A stretch of DNA of 64,000 bases from Gallionella sp. Its GTDB lineage: Bacteria; Pseudomonadota; Gammaproteobacteria; Burkholderiales; Gallionellaceae. The translations under genes were made by a program, and so were the position numbers. Under the pieces are notes generated by a model, which saw nothing but the letters and a program-made list of their open reading frames with translations, was not told where the DNA came from and searched no databases. The DNA is taken from positions 186,001 to 250,000 of the forward strand of contig JAQTZW010000002.1 in NCBI GenBank assembly GCA_028687575.1, given 5' to 3'. Shown here in pieces: positions 27,526 to 36,907 of the stretch; the first letter of the stretch is position 1; every line of letters starts with the position of its first letter.

Positions 27526-28010
27526 ATGTTCTGATGAAAAGTTTCCTGAATGCCGCACTGATGATGCTTGCGATGTCATCATCTTGGGCTGCTGATTGCA
27601 CGGTCAGCGCCACGGCAGCCAATTTCGGCGATTACAACGTGATGGCAAATGCACACAATCGCAGTGGTGTCGGTACGATCAGCGTGTTTTGCGTTAGCAC
27701 CGTCCCGCAGGGTAACGAGATGGTCAACTATACCCTGATGATAAGTGGTGGCATGAGCGGCAACGCGCTGCAGCGGCGTTTGGGAAACGGTGCTGACGGG
27801 CTTATTTATAACCTCTACAGTGATGCTGCGCTGACGCAGATATGGGGAGATGGTGCTGGCGGGAGTGTGGTAGTCACAGGTTCCATGATGCTAACGACGG
27901 GAAGACCCACCGCCAGCGTCACACATACGGCATACGGCGTTATTCCGCCGGGACAGAATGGGGCTTCCGGACAGTTCTCGGATATGTTGTCTGTTACGCT
28001 GATCTACTGA
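27522..28010 (+). CDS. Second SCPU-domain pilin, probable minor or tip subunit
   Basis: A 162-residue secreted protein starting MNVLMKSFLNAALMMLAMSSSWA (signal peptide), followed by one SCPU domain: ADCTVSATAANFGDYNVM, a central GLIYNLYSDAALTQIWGDG segment and the C-terminal ASGQFSDMLSVTLIY. The start ATG overlaps the usher stop by four bases. Acinetobacter Csu systems have several minor pilins and a two-domain tip adhesin, CsuE, of over 300 residues; this is the only subunit after the usher and has one domain. It may act as the tip or as a shaft initiator; that is inference. Confidence 0.88.
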   Translation: MNVLMKSFLNAALMMLAMSSSWAADCTVSATAANFGDYNVMANAHNRSGVGTISVFCVSTVPQGNEMVNYTLMISGGMSGNALQRRLGNGADGLIYNLYSDAALTQIWGDGAGGSVVVTGSMMLTTGRPTASVTHTAYGVIPPGQNGASGQFSDMLSVTLIY

Positions 28011-28023
28011 ACCGACTGGACTG

Positions 28024-29004
28024 TCAGAGTACTCGCGCGCTGACCATCAGCGGCCACGGATACAGACCGGGCTGCATGTCGCTGGCCAGATAGAACCGGT
28101 AACCCAACTCAAGCTGACTCTGCTTCTGGCCTGCCAGGCGCTGCGTGACAGCGCCGCCATCAATGCCGAAATTCACATTGGAATCCAGACCTCGAATCTG
28201 CACCGACTGGAAGAGGTCGGCCAGCACATGGAAATCCAGTATGAAACCCTCGCGACTGTTGGTATGTACCGAAAACCGCGAACCGGCCGGTACATCAATG
28301 TAGCCGCGCTGGATGTCCTTCTGGCTGATCTTCAGTTCCATCGCCTGATTCTGGACATCCATCTTGACATGCGGCAGCACCGTGACGCTGACCGTGAGCG
28401 ATGCGCTGGTTTGGCCAGCCTGTGCATCGCTGGATTGGGGGAGTGCTGCGAACAGCAGCAAGGCGCTCAACGCCACCGAGATGAACTTGCGCTGTACGCC
28501 CAGCACCTTCTCGATCTGTGCCGGTTCGGCATAGCCCGCTTCAACCAGCACCTCACCCAGACGCTTGCCGGTCTGGCTTTGCAGAGCGAGTGCAGCTTGC
28601 AGTTGTTGTTCGGAAATCTCGCCGGTGCGAACCAGCAATTGGCCCAGTTGCAAGGGGCTATCGCTACCCTGCATGCTCTGGCGCATCTGGAAGCCGAGCA
28701 GCGCATTCAGTTCGGCGGGCGTGAGGATGGCACGTTCAATCAGAATCTCACCGAGAGGCCGGGCGCTTTGCTTCTGCTCATCCAGCAACACCTGCAAATG
28801 CGCTTCCGTGATGCGATTCGCCTGTAGCAGAAGTTGTCCGAGATAGGAGCGTGGGCCAGCGGCCACACCGATGGCGCTTTCCAGCGAATCGAGGTGCTGT
28901 TGCAGCGAAAGTAAAGCGTTAAGCGATTTGTCTGGCATGTTCACGGTATCAATGACCTTTCGGATGACTGGCGGCATGAAAAAGCGATGCTGCATGAGCC
29001 TCAT
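28024..29004 (-). CDS. Double MshEN cyclic di-GMP-binding module fused by one membrane segment to a periplasmic beta domain
   Basis: A 326-residue protein. Residues 54-77 and 83-106, and again 119-142 and 148-171, are four 24-residue motifs of the form xLGxxLxxxxxxxxxxLxxxLxxQ. Each pair is separated by exactly five residues, the MshEN layout known to bind cyclic di-GMP. The last motif (RLGEVLVEAGYAEPAQIEK) fits best. Residues about 174-190 (FISVALSALLLFAALPQ) are a membrane segment, and 195-326 form a beta-rich domain that begins ASLTVSVTVLPHV and ends QPGLYPWPLMVSARVL, resembling the ends of SCPU pilins. It converges on the pilus operon with 13 bp between stops. The start is uncertain: ATGs at 28995 and 28938 are alternatives. 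Function is inferred. Confidence 0.8.
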   Translation of the reverse strand: MRLMQHRFFMPPVIRKVIDTVNMPDKSLNALLSLQQHLDSLESAIGVAAGPRSYLGQLLLQANRITEAHLQVLLDEQKQSARPLGEILIERAILTPAELNALLGFQMRQSMQGSDSPLQLGQLLVRTGEISEQQLQAALALQSQTGKRLGEVLVEAGYAEPAQIEKVLGVQRKFISVALSALLLFAALPQSSDAQAGQTSASLTVSVTVLPHVKMDVQNQAMELKISQKDIQRGYIDVPAGSRFSVHTNSREGFILDFHVLADLFQSVQIRGLDSNVNFGIDGGAVTQRLAGQKQSQLELGYRFYLASDMQPGLYPWPLMVSARVL

Positions 29005-29447
29005 TCAATTCGGGGACACTTTCGGTTGTAGCTCATCATGGCAACCATATCGGCAAACATTCGGATTACTTTAGGGTGATTTTTCAATAGTCGCCGATCA
29101 TTTTGAAATTCCCTGTAGGGGGCAGGGTGAAATCGTGCGAGCGTTGCATGAGAGTAAAAAAACAAGCCCGCGTTCGGCGGGCTGGATTTGTATGGTGTTG
29201 TTGACACGCAACAATACTGGGATAGGTGGCGGTGCGGCGAGTCATCCCGCCGATTGTCTCTGCTGCTTATTCCTGCAAACAGGGATATTTACAGCGAACT
29301 GGGCGAATTCTACCTCACCAATGTTGATCCTTATCAGCCCAGACCCAGTCACAACGGCGCTTTCAGCTCACTCCCTGTAATTTCCCCAAGCAATTGAACA
29401 GGGAATTATCAGGAAATGTTCCATCTATAGAGTCTGGCCTTTAATAA
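29005..29447. other. 443-bp intergenic region between the MshEN gene and the IS element
   Basis: No convincing gene is visible. It contains a minus-strand intrinsic terminator at 29156-29183, a perfect inverted repeat TTGTTG-ACACG-CAACAA at 29198-29214, and an imperfect resemblance to the 3' end of the tRNA-Ser gene near 29227-29241. Short plus-strand frames of 69-81 codons cross the terminator and look random. The right half (29250-29447) shows nothing recognisable. Confidence 0.55.
29156..29183 (-). terminator. Intrinsic terminator without an obvious upstream gene
   Basis: Read on the minus strand, AGCCCGC and GCGGGCT (stem 29183-29177 with 29171-29165, five-base loop) are followed by a run of seven T (29162-29156). 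No minus-strand gene lies immediately upstream; the next is the truncated IS transposase at 29483. The terminator therefore looks orphaned, as if an upstream gene had been displaced. Confidence 0.75.
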
Positions 29448-29482
29448 CTGAACCGCCCCGGGTTTCGTGGAGGCAGTTTGGT

Positions 29483-29994
29483 TTAAGTAACGTTGGCAGG
29501 CTCCGTGTTGGCTAACTGCCGGTAGTATTGTGCCTCAGCTTCTGCGGGCGGGATATAGCCGATCGGCTCCAGCAGGCGTTCATGGTTGAACCAGTGCACC
29601 CATTCCAGCGTAGCCAGTTCCACCGATTCCCGATTCGGCGAATTCAACCCACCCAGTTCCGGCTGGCACGCATACAGGGCCGGCTCCAACGCGTCGAGCA
29701 CGAAGTCCGTATGCATGCTGGGACTGACCCGCCAGCCGACGATGCAGCGGGCAATATCGACACCCTCGCGTTTCAGTTGCCGCCACACCCTGTCCGCGCC
29801 ATACACTTCGAAGTTGGCATGCCATGCGCGCTGAATCTGGGGAATCAGGAGGTCATCGCGCTGAGCGCGTGCGCTGCGCAAGGCCGGATCGTACTGTTCC
29901 GCTGCATGGCGATGGTATCCAGACGGGGCGGTCTGCAACACCTTGCAGATCGGTTCGACCCCGTAGGTGGCACGATGCCGGTCGATGAACGACC
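29483..29994 (-). pseudogene. IS3-family transposase OrfB with internal deletions
   Basis: The frame encodes the start of OrfB (FIDRHRATYGVEPICKVL, YGADRVWRQLKREGVDIARC) and then jumps to VGWRVSPSMHTDFVLDALEPAL, losing the first part of the rve integrase core. A second jump after ALYACQPELGG to NSPNRESVELATLEWVHWFN removes the HSDRGSQY region and its catalytic acidic residues. The C-terminal WFNHERLLEPIGYIPPAEAEAQYY is intact. The protein cannot be active: the DDE triad is not complete. The reading frame itself is uninterrupted, so both deletions kept frame. Confidence 0.88.
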
Positions 29995-30212
29995 TCAGGA
30001 CTTGAGTTTGCGGTCACGCTCCTCGCTGGTGATGCCATCGCGCAGGCCGGCGTCGATCTCATGCTTCTTCACCCAGTCATGCAACGTCTGGGGCACGCAG
30101 CCGAACTTCGGCGCAATCGATTCGATGGCCGCCCATTGCGATGCCCCTGTACCATGCGGACAGCACGTTCGCGAACTTCGGGGGAGTACTTCGGGGTAGG
30201 TTTCTTGTTCAT
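29995..30212 (-). pseudogene. IS3-family transposase OrfA, frameshifted and shortened
   Basis: It starts at an ATG at 30212 ([20 protein letters not shown]), typical of IS3 OrfA. After about 22 codons a small deletion shifts the frame; the homologous sequence continues as [28 protein letters not shown] in another frame. The C-terminal leucine zipper (normally KELEREVKELRRANEIL) is missing: the sequence passes directly from GITSEE to RDRKLKS. It ends five bases before the OrfB homology begins. Confidence 0.85.
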
Positions 30213-30351
30213 AAGGGCTCCATTCTCTCAAGAATTTTACCCTCCATGAAACCCGGGGCGGTTCAGTAAGGGAAATCCGCCACATCTGTTATATACATCC
30301 AATTATTCAGAGCGCACCAAATTGGGTGCTATTGGGTGTATTATTGGCTTC

Positions 30352-31401
30352 ATGTTTCGTACCGACACTCTACAAATCACCACAGAAATTCTGTCGCTTA
30401 TTGCCAGAATTGATGAATTCAAAGGAGCTTGGCGCGCCTTGGGTACGCTCGCCCCAGATCGTCTGTCTGCGCTGCGCCGCGTTGCCACTATCGAAAGTAT
30501 AGGTTCCTCCACCCGTATCGAAGGCAGCAAACTATCCGACCGCGAAGTCGAGCGCTTGCTGTCTAATTTGCAGATCAAGAATTTTGCCAGCCGCGATGAA
30601 CAGGAGGTGGCTGGCTACGCCGAGGCGATGGAGCTGCTGTATTCATCCTGGACGGACATCACCTTCACCGAAAACCACATCAAGCAGTTGCACCAGAATC
30701 TGCTCGTTTACAGCGAAAAAGACGCCTGGCATCGCGGCAACTACAAAACTACCTCCAACAGCGTCGCCGCCTTCGATGAAAACGGTGCGCAAATCGGCAT
30801 CGTGTTCCAGACCGCTACGCCCTTCGATACGCCGCGCCTGATGACCGAACTGGTGACATGGGTGCAACAAGAACGCGCCACCGGGCAGCTTCATCCGCTG
30901 CTGATCATCGCCGTGTGGGTGGTGGTATTTCTCGAAATCCATCCCTTCCAGGATGGTAATGGTCGGCTCTCCCGTGTGCTGACGACGTTGCTGCTGATGC
31001 AGGCAGGCTATGCCTATGTGCCCTATAGCTCGCTGGAAAGCATCATCGAGCAAAGCAAGGAAGCCTATTACCTCGCACTCCGACAAACACAGGGAACGAT
31101 CCGCACCGATGCCCCCGATTGGCAGCCGTGGCTGATTTTTTTCTTGCGGGCGCTCGGCGAACAGGTTCGCCGTCTGGAAAAGAAAGTGGAGCGCGAAAAA
31201 CTCGTGTTGGCCACGTTGCCGGAACTTTCATTGCAAATCGTCGAATTTGCGCGCGGACATGGACGCATCACGATGGGCGATGCAATCAGGCTGACCAGTG
31301 CCAGCCGCAATACGCTCAAGCAGCATTTCCGCGCGCTGACCGAACTCGGTCACCTGAATCAACACGGCAGCGGACGAGGCGTCTGGTACGACCTGCGTTG
31401 A
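30352..31401 (+). CDS. Fic family protein (probable AMP transferase), first gene of the Wadjet operon
   Basis: A 349-residue Fic protein. The core motif HPFQDGNGRLSR (residues 197-208) is complete, including the catalytic His197. The N-terminus carries the inhibitory-helix motif STRIEG (S53-E57-G58), which places it in the class with N-terminal autoinhibition. The C-terminal 60 residues look like a winged helix (ITMGDAIRLTSASRNTLKQHFRALTELGHLNQHG). Fic enzymes usually transfer AMP to a hydroxyl group of a target protein; the target here is unknown. The start MFRTDTLQI is chosen over a frame opening 10 codons earlier. The stop is two bases before jetA, so the genes are almost surely co-transcribed. 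Confidence 0.93.
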   Translation: MFRTDTLQITTEILSLIARIDEFKGAWRALGTLAPDRLSALRRVATIESIGSSTRIEGSKLSDREVERLLSNLQIKNFASRDEQEVAGYAEAMELLYSSWTDITFTENHIKQLHQNLLVYSEKDAWHRGNYKTTSNSVAAFDENGAQIGIVFQTATPFDTPRLMTELVTWVQQERATGQLHPLLIIAVWVVVFLEIHPFQDGNGRLSRVLTTLLLMQAGYAYVPYSSLESIIEQSKEAYYLALRQTQGTIRTDAPDWQPWLIFFLRALGEQVRRLEKKVEREKLVLATLPELSLQIVEFARGHGRITMGDAIRLTSASRNTLKQHFRALTELGHLNQHGSGRGVWYDLR

Positions 31402-31403
31402 CT

Positions 31404-32852
31404 ATGGATTACGCCACGCTCGACAGTTTGCGCACCCACCACCCCGCGTGGCGTCTGTTGTGCTCGCCGCATGCGCCATTGGCAGCAAGCTTTCTGCACC
31501 GCGTATTCGTGATGCCGAATGTGCGGGCGATTGCGGCAGTCGATCTGGCCGAGGCGCTGGAAGATGAACTGTATGCCTTGCGCCAGCAACTCGGCGAAGA
31601 GGCCTTCCCCAAAACGGCGCTGGTCTACCTGAACGACTGGGCAGCACCGGACAAAGGCTGGCTGCGCAAGTTCTATCGTCCGGGTACGGACGAAGCCCAG
31701 TTTGATCTCACGCCGGCGACGGAAAAAGCGCTTTCCTGGCTGGCGCAATTGTCAGAACGCCAGTTTGTCGGCACCGAATCGCGCCTGCTCATCCTGTTCG
31801 GCCTGCTCCAACAGATGAGCGAAGGCAGTGAAACCGATCCCGCCAAACGCATTGCCGAGCTGCATAAAAAACGCGACGAGATCAATGCCGAGATCGCCCG
31901 CATTGCCGCAGGCGACATTCCACTGCTGGACGACACGGCGCTGAAAGACCGCTTCCAGCAATTCACGCAGGGCGCGCGCGAACTGCTGGGCGATTTCCGC
32001 GAAGTGGAATACAACTTCCGTCGGCTCGACCGCAGCGTGCGCGAGCGCATCGCACTGTGGGAGGGCAGCAAGGGGGCATTGCTGGCGGAGATCATGGGCG
32101 AGCGCGATGCCATCGCCGATTCCGATCAGGGACGCAGCTTCCGCGCCTTCTGGGAATTGCTGCTCTCCAGCCGCCGCCAGGAAGAACTGACCGCCATGCT
32201 GGAGCAGGTGCTGGCGCTGCCCGCCGTGGCCGAACTGAAGCCGGATGCGCGCACGCGTCGCGTGCATTACGACTGGCTGGAAGCGGGCGAGCACGCACAG
32301 CGCACGGTGGCCCAGTTGTCGCAGCAATTGCGCCGCTTCCTCGATGACAAAGCCTGGCTGGAAAATCGCCGCATCATGGACATCCTGCGCGGCATCGAAA
32401 GCAAGGCGCTGGCGTTGCGCGCCGCGCCGCCAACCGGCCAGGTGATGGAACTGGCAGAAGCCTGCGCCGACATCGAGCTGGCAATGGAGCGCCCGCTGTA
32501 CACCCCCACGATCAAACCGGTGATTGCCGATCTGGCCTTGCAAGCAGGCGAAGAAAGTCTCGACCCCGCCGCGCTGTTCGAGCAGATCGTGGTGGACAAG
32601 GCGCGCCTGACGCGCCACATCCGCCATGCCTTGCAGGACAAGGCTCAAGTCACGCTAGCCGAACTGACGGCGGCCCAGCCCTTGCAGCAGGGACTGGCCG
32701 AACTGGTGGCCTATCTGCAACTGGGCAGCGAAACCTTCGCCAGCACGGTGGACGAGTACACGCCGGAGCCGATACGTTGGCTGGCGGAGACAGACGAAGG
32801 AAAAACCCTGACGCGCTCGGCGCGGCTGCCGCGCGTGATTTTCATGCGCTAA
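31404..32852 (+). CDS. jetA: Wadjet protein JetA (DUF3375), MukF-like kleisin
   Basis: A 482-residue DUF3375 protein (MDYATLDSLRTHHPAWRLLCSPHAPLAASFLHRVF is typical; the sequence is rich in long helices). The extended frame opening at 31119 lies inside fic and is not used. JetA is the kleisin that bridges the two JetC ATPase heads, like MukF in the MukBEF condensin. In the Wadjet complex the whole assembly extrudes loops of small circular DNA and cuts them. The gene starts two bases after the fic stop and is followed by jetB after 15 bp. Confidence 0.93.
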   Translation: MDYATLDSLRTHHPAWRLLCSPHAPLAASFLHRVFVMPNVRAIAAVDLAEALEDELYALRQQLGEEAFPKTALVYLNDWAAPDKGWLRKFYRPGTDEAQFDLTPATEKALSWLAQLSERQFVGTESRLLILFGLLQQMSEGSETDPAKRIAELHKKRDEINAEIARIAAGDIPLLDDTALKDRFQQFTQGARELLGDFREVEYNFRRLDRSVRERIALWEGSKGALLAEIMGERDAIADSDQGRSFRAFWELLLSSRRQEELTAMLEQVLALPAVAELKPDARTRRVHYDWLEAGEHAQRTVAQLSQQLRRFLDDKAWLENRRIMDILRGIESKALALRAAPPTGQVMELAEACADIELAMERPLYTPTIKPVIADLALQAGEESLDPAALFEQIVVDKARLTRHIRHALQDKAQVTLAELTAAQPLQQGLAELVAYLQLGSETFASTVDEYTPEPIRWLAETDEGKTLTRSARLPRVIFMR

Positions 32853-32867
32853 CAACGAGACCGAACC

Positions 32868-33518
32868 ATGGAAAACGAAGTCGCCACCGAACCCCAGCCC
32901 GCCGCCGACCTGTCGGTGCTGCTGATCAATTTGCTCAAAGGCGTGCTGTATCGCGACGGCGACGCGCGCCTGTGGGGTGCGTTGCTGAATTTGCAGGCGC
33001 GCGTGCGCGACTATATGACGGTGCTGAATCTCGAATTGGTGCTGGACGAAGCCGAGGGCTACGCCTTCCTGAAAAGCCGTCCCGATCCGGGCGACGACGA
33101 TCCCGCCCCGCGTCTGCCCCGGCTGGTGGCGCGTCGCCCCCTGTCGTTTCAGGTCAGTTTGCTGCTGGCCTTGTTGCGAAGAAAACTGGCCGAATTCGAT
33201 GCGGGCGGCGGCGACACCCGCTTGGTGTTGAGCCGCGACGACATCGCCGAACTGCTGCGCGTATTCCTGCCCGACGGCCCCAACGAAGCCAAGCTGCTCG
33301 ATCAGGTCGAGGGCATCATCAACAAGGTGAGCGATCTGGGCTTCCTGCACAAGCTCAAGCCCGGCTCCGGCAATGCGTCCAGCGTCCTCGCCCACTATGA
33401 AGTGCGGCGCATCCTGAAAGCCTTTGTTGATGCGCAGTGGCTGGCCGAGCTGGATGAGCGGCTGGCGGGCTACCAGACCCAGCTATTGAAAACGAACGAC
33501 GTGGAGCCCAAGCCATGA
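32868..33518 (+). CDS. jetB: Wadjet protein JetB (DUF4194), MukE-like
   Basis: A 216-residue DUF4194 protein made of winged-helix-like segments ([68 protein letters not shown]-type loop and a final [19 protein letters not shown] helix pattern). It corresponds to MukE, the accessory subunit (KITE class) that binds the kleisin. The length is normal. It ends in a four-base overlap (ATGA) with jetC, the arrangement of a co-translated complex. Confidence 0.92.
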   Translation: MENEVATEPQPAADLSVLLINLLKGVLYRDGDARLWGALLNLQARVRDYMTVLNLELVLDEAEGYAFLKSRPDPGDDDPAPRLPRLVARRPLSFQVSLLLALLRRKLAEFDAGGGDTRLVLSRDDIAELLRVFLPDGPNEAKLLDQVEGIINKVSDLGFLHKLKPGSGNASSVLAHYEVRRILKAFVDAQWLAELDERLAGYQTQLLKTNDVEPKP

Positions 33519-36500
33519 ACGAGCCGCAATCGCTGGGACTGGATTTTCTCGCCGACGATGCGCTGTCCGGCTTTCGCCTGATGCGCCTGGAGGTATTCAA
33601 CTGGGGCACGTTCGACGAGCGGGTGTGGACGCTGCAACTGGACGGCAAGAACGGCCTGCTCACCGGCGACATCGGCTCGGGAAAATCCACACTGGTGGAT
33701 GCCATCACCACCCTGCTGGTGCCATCGCAGCGCATCGCCTACAACAAGGCCGCCGGGGCAGACAGCAAGGAGCGCACGCTGCGCTCCTACGTGCTGGGGC
33801 ATTACAAATCCGAACGCAACGAAACCACGGGTGCGGCCAAGCCGGTGGCGCTACGCGATCACAACCAGTATTCGGTCATCCTGGGCGTGTTCCACAACGC
33901 AGGGTACGATCAGACCGTCAGTCTGGCCCAGGTATTTTCCTGGTCGAAAGACATGCAGGGGCAGCCGGCGCGCTTCTTTCTCGGCGCGGAACGCGACCTG
34001 ACCATCGCCGCCGATTTCGCCCAGTTCGGCGCGGACATCGCCCAGTTACGCAAACGCTTGCGCGGCACGGGCACGGAATTGCACGACAGCTTTCCGCCTT
34101 ACGCGGCCTGGTTCTGCCGCCGCTTCGGCATCGGTAATGACAACGAAAAAATCCAAGCTCTGGAACTGTTCCATCAGACGGTATCAATGAAATCGGTGGG
34201 CAATCTCACCGATTTCGTGCGCAACCACATGTTGGAGCCGTTCGAGGCCGCGCCGCGCATCCAGGCGCTGATCGGCCATTTCGACGACCTCAACCGCGCG
34301 CATCAGGCGGTGCTCAAGGCGCAGCGCCAGGTCGAGCTGTTGACCCCGCTGGTGGCGGACAGCGCCCGGCATGCCGCACTGGTGGACGAAATCGCCCATT
34401 TGCGCCGTTGCCGCGAACAGTTGCGCGCGTATTTCGCCGGACTCAAACTGGCCTTGCTCGACAAACGTCTGAGCTTGCTGGATGAGGAATGGCAGCGCGT
34501 TCAGGCCCAGGTGCAGCGGCTGGAAAGCGAGCGCGAGGCGCATGGCCTGCAAGTGGACGAACTGAAACAGGCGATTCGCAATAGCGGCGGCGACCGCCTG
34601 GAGCGGCTGGCCGCCGACATCCGCCACAGGGAAACCTTGCGCGACGCCCGCCGCGCCAAGTCCGGGCGCTATGCCGAATTGACCGCCCTGCTGGGCGAAT
34701 CGCCCGCAAACGAGGCTGAGGCATTTTCAGCCCAGCGCCTGAGTTTTCAGGCGCAGCGCGAAAGCTTGCGCGCCCGAGACGCCGGTTTGCAAAATAGTTA
34801 TACCGAACACAGCGTGACCTTGCGCCAAGGCAAGCAGGAGCACGAACTTTGGTCGGGGGAAATTGACAGCCTGAAGCGCCGCCGCAGCAACATTGATGCC
34901 GCGCAAGTCCAGATTCGCGCTGCGCTGTGCGCCGCCTTGGGCATGAACGAGGACGACATGCCGTTCGCCGGCGAGTTGATCCAGGTGCGCGAGGACGAGC
35001 ACGACTGGGAGGGCGCGGCGGAACGCCTGCTGCGCAGCTTCGGACTGTCGCTACTGGTGCCCGATGCGCATTACCAGGCCGTGGCAGAATGGGTGGACAG
35101 TCATCATCTGCGCGGTCGGCTGGTGTATTTCCACGTGCGCTCGCGCCGGGGCAATGAGTTGCCCGCCCTGCATCCCGACTCGCTGGTGCGCAAGCTGGCG
35201 CTCAAACCCGACACGCCGCATTACGACTGGCTGGAGCGCGAACTGGCGCACCGCTTCGATGTCGCCTGCTGCGCCACGCAGGAGCAATTCCGCCGCGAGA
35301 CGCGCGCCATCACGTGCGCGGGTCAGATCAAAGATCCCACGGGCCGCCACGAGAAGGACGACCGCCACCGTCTCGACGACCGCAGCCGCTATGTGCTGGG
35401 CTGGAGCAACACCGCCAAGATAGCCGCGCTGGAAGCGAAACGCCGCCAGTTGGAAATCCACTTGGGCGAAGTCGGCAGCCAGATCACCGAAATAGAGCAG
35501 CAACGCAAAAAGCTGGGCGGCCAACTGGAAGCTTTGAGCAGCCTCGCTGAATACACATTGTTCGAGGAACTCGACTGGGCCAGCGTCGCCACCGAAATCG
35601 CCGCGCTGCAAGACGAGCGCGCCCAGTTGGAGTCCGCCTCCGACGTGCTCAAGCAATTGAATGAGCGCCTGCGCGAACGGCAACAAATCCTGAAAGAGGC
35701 GGAACAAGTGCTAGAAAGCGCACGCGACAAGCGCGCCAAAGTGGAGCAGCGCCAGAGCGATGCCGAAACGTTGCACGGACAAACCGCAGAGCTGTTACAG
35801 GCAGCTGCGCCGGACACCGCCCTGACCCCGGCGCTGGAAGCCCTGTGCGCCGAGGTGCTGGGCGAGCATCAGCTCAGTGTCGAATCCTGCGACAACCGCG
35901 AACAAGACGTGCGCGAAGGATTGCAGAAGCGCATTGATGCGGAAGACCAGAAACTCAAGCGCTTGGCCGAAAAAATCATCAAGGCGATGGCCTCGTTCAA
36001 GGACGAATTCAAACTGGAAAGCACCGAGATGGATGCCAGTCTGGAGGCGGCGTTCGAGTACCAGAAACTGCTGACGCAACTGAACCGCGACGACCTGCCG
36101 CGCTTCGTCGCCCAGTTCAAGGAACTGCTCAACGTCAACGCCATCAACGAAATCGCCAACTTCAACGGCCAGTTGGCGCGCTGGCGCGAGACCATCAAGG
36201 AACGCATCACCAAGATCAACGAATCGCTGGGCGAGATTGACTACAACCCCGGGCGCTACATTGTGCTGGAATCGCAAGCCAGCCCGGACGCGGAAATCCG
36301 CGATTTCCAGCAGGACATGCGCGCCTGCACCGACGATGCGCTCAGCGGTTCGGAAGATGCGCAGTATTCCGAGGCCAAATTTTTGCAGGTGAAGGCGATC
36401 ATTGACCGCTTCCGGGGACGCGAAGGCTTGTCCGATCAGGATCGGCGCTGGACGGCCAAGGTGACCGACGTGCGCAACTGGTTTTTGTTCGCCGCCAGCG

Positions 36501-36907
36501 AGCGTTGGCGGGCGGACCACAGCGAGCACGAGCACTATTCCGATTCCGGCGGCAAATCCGGCGGACAGAAGGAGAAACTGGCCTACACCATCCTGGCGGC
36601 CAGTCTGGCCTACCAATTCGGGCTGGAATGGGGCGTGGTGCGTTCGCGCTCGTTCCGCTTCGTGGTGATTGACGAGGCATTCGGACGCGGCTCGGACGAA
36701 TCGGCGCAATACGGGCTGAGGCTGTTCAAACAACTCAATCTGCAACTGCTGATCGTCACCCCGCTGCAAAAAATCCACATCATTGAGCCCTACGTCTCCA
36801 GCGTCGGCTTCGTGCACAACGAAGGCGGCAAAGCCTCCAAACTGCGCAACCTGACCATTGAGGAATATCAGGCGCAGAAGAGCGCCCGCCGTGGAACGTC
36901 GCCGTGA
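33515..36907 (+). CDS. jetC: Wadjet protein JetC, MukB/SMC-like ATPase
   Basis: A 1130-residue SMC-like ATPase. Walker A GDIGSGKS is at residues 51-58; the ABC signature [10 protein letters not shown] is near residue 1012 and Walker B VVIDEAFG near 1047, followed by [18 protein letters not shown]. Between them lie two long coiled-coil arms (about residues 290-390 and 640-900) separated by a hinge region. ATP hydrolysis would drive loop extrusion on plasmid DNA. All ATPase motifs are intact. It overlaps jetB and jetD by four bases each. Confidence 0.95.
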   Translation: MNEPQSLGLDFLADDALSGFRLMRLEVFNWGTFDERVWTLQLDGKNGLLTGDIGSGKSTLVDAITTLLVPSQRIAYNKAAGADSKERTLRSYVLGHYKSERNETTGAAKPVALRDHNQYSVILGVFHNAGYDQTVSLAQVFSWSKDMQGQPARFFLGAERDLTIAADFAQFGADIAQLRKRLRGTGTELHDSFPPYAAWFCRRFGIGNDNEKIQALELFHQTVSMKSVGNLTDFVRNHMLEPFEAAPRIQALIGHFDDLNRAHQAVLKAQRQVELLTPLVADSARHAALVDEIAHLRRCREQLRAYFAGLKLALLDKRLSLLDEEWQRVQAQVQRLESEREAHGLQVDELKQAIRNSGGDRLERLAADIRHRETLRDARRAKSGRYAELTALLGESPANEAEAFSAQRLSFQAQRESLRARDAGLQNSYTEHSVTLRQGKQEHELWSGEIDSLKRRRSNIDAAQVQIRAALCAALGMNEDDMPFAGELIQVREDEHDWEGAAERLLRSFGLSLLVPDAHYQAVAEWVDSHHLRGRLVYFHVRSRRGNELPALHPDSLVRKLALKPDTPHYDWLERELAHRFDVACCATQEQFRRETRAITCAGQIKDPTGRHEKDDRHRLDDRSRYVLGWSNTAKIAALEAKRRQLEIHLGEVGSQITEIEQQRKKLGGQLEALSSLAEYTLFEELDWASVATEIAALQDERAQLESASDVLKQLNERLRERQQILKEAEQVLESARDKRAKVEQRQSDAETLHGQTAELLQAAAPDTALTPALEALCAEVLGEHQLSVESCDNREQDVREGLQKRIDAEDQKLKRLAEKIIKAMASFKDEFKLESTEMDASLEAAFEYQKLLTQLNRDDLPRFVAQFKELLNVNAINEIANFNGQLARWRETIKERITKINESLGEIDYNPGRYIVLESQASPDAEIRDFQQDMRACTDDALSGSEDAQYSEAKFLQVKAIIDRFRGREGLSDQDRRWTAKVTDVRNWFLFAASERWRADHSEHEHYSDSGGKSGGQKEKLAYTILAASLAYQFGLEWGVVRSRSFRFVVIDEAFGRGSDESAQYGLRLFKQLNLQLLIVTPLQKIHIIEPYVSSVGFVHNEGGKASKLRNLTIEEYQAQKSARRGTSP

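Larger units (their letters stand above)
29448..30266 (-). mobile_element. Internally deleted IS3-family element with intact ends and target duplication
   Basis: The 819-bp element is bounded by inverted repeats of 26 bp with one mismatch (left from 29448, right ending 30266; the core is CTGAACCGCCCCGGGTTTC). A 3-bp direct repeat TAA flanks it (29445-29447 and 30267-30269), as expected for IS3-family insertion. Both transposase frames are present on the minus strand but have lost internal parts, so the element is non-autonomous. Intact relatives are about 1.2-1.4 kb. Because both ends are intact, it might be mobilised by a transposase supplied from elsewhere. Confidence 0.88.

Noticed and set aside
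29135..29397. Small plus-strand frames in the gap before the IS element
   Set aside because: They cross a strong terminator hairpin and have no ribosome binding site or family resemblance.
29207..29447. tmRNA or other RNA gene near the island edge
   Set aside because: No tRNA-like ends and no tag reading frame; only short dyads.
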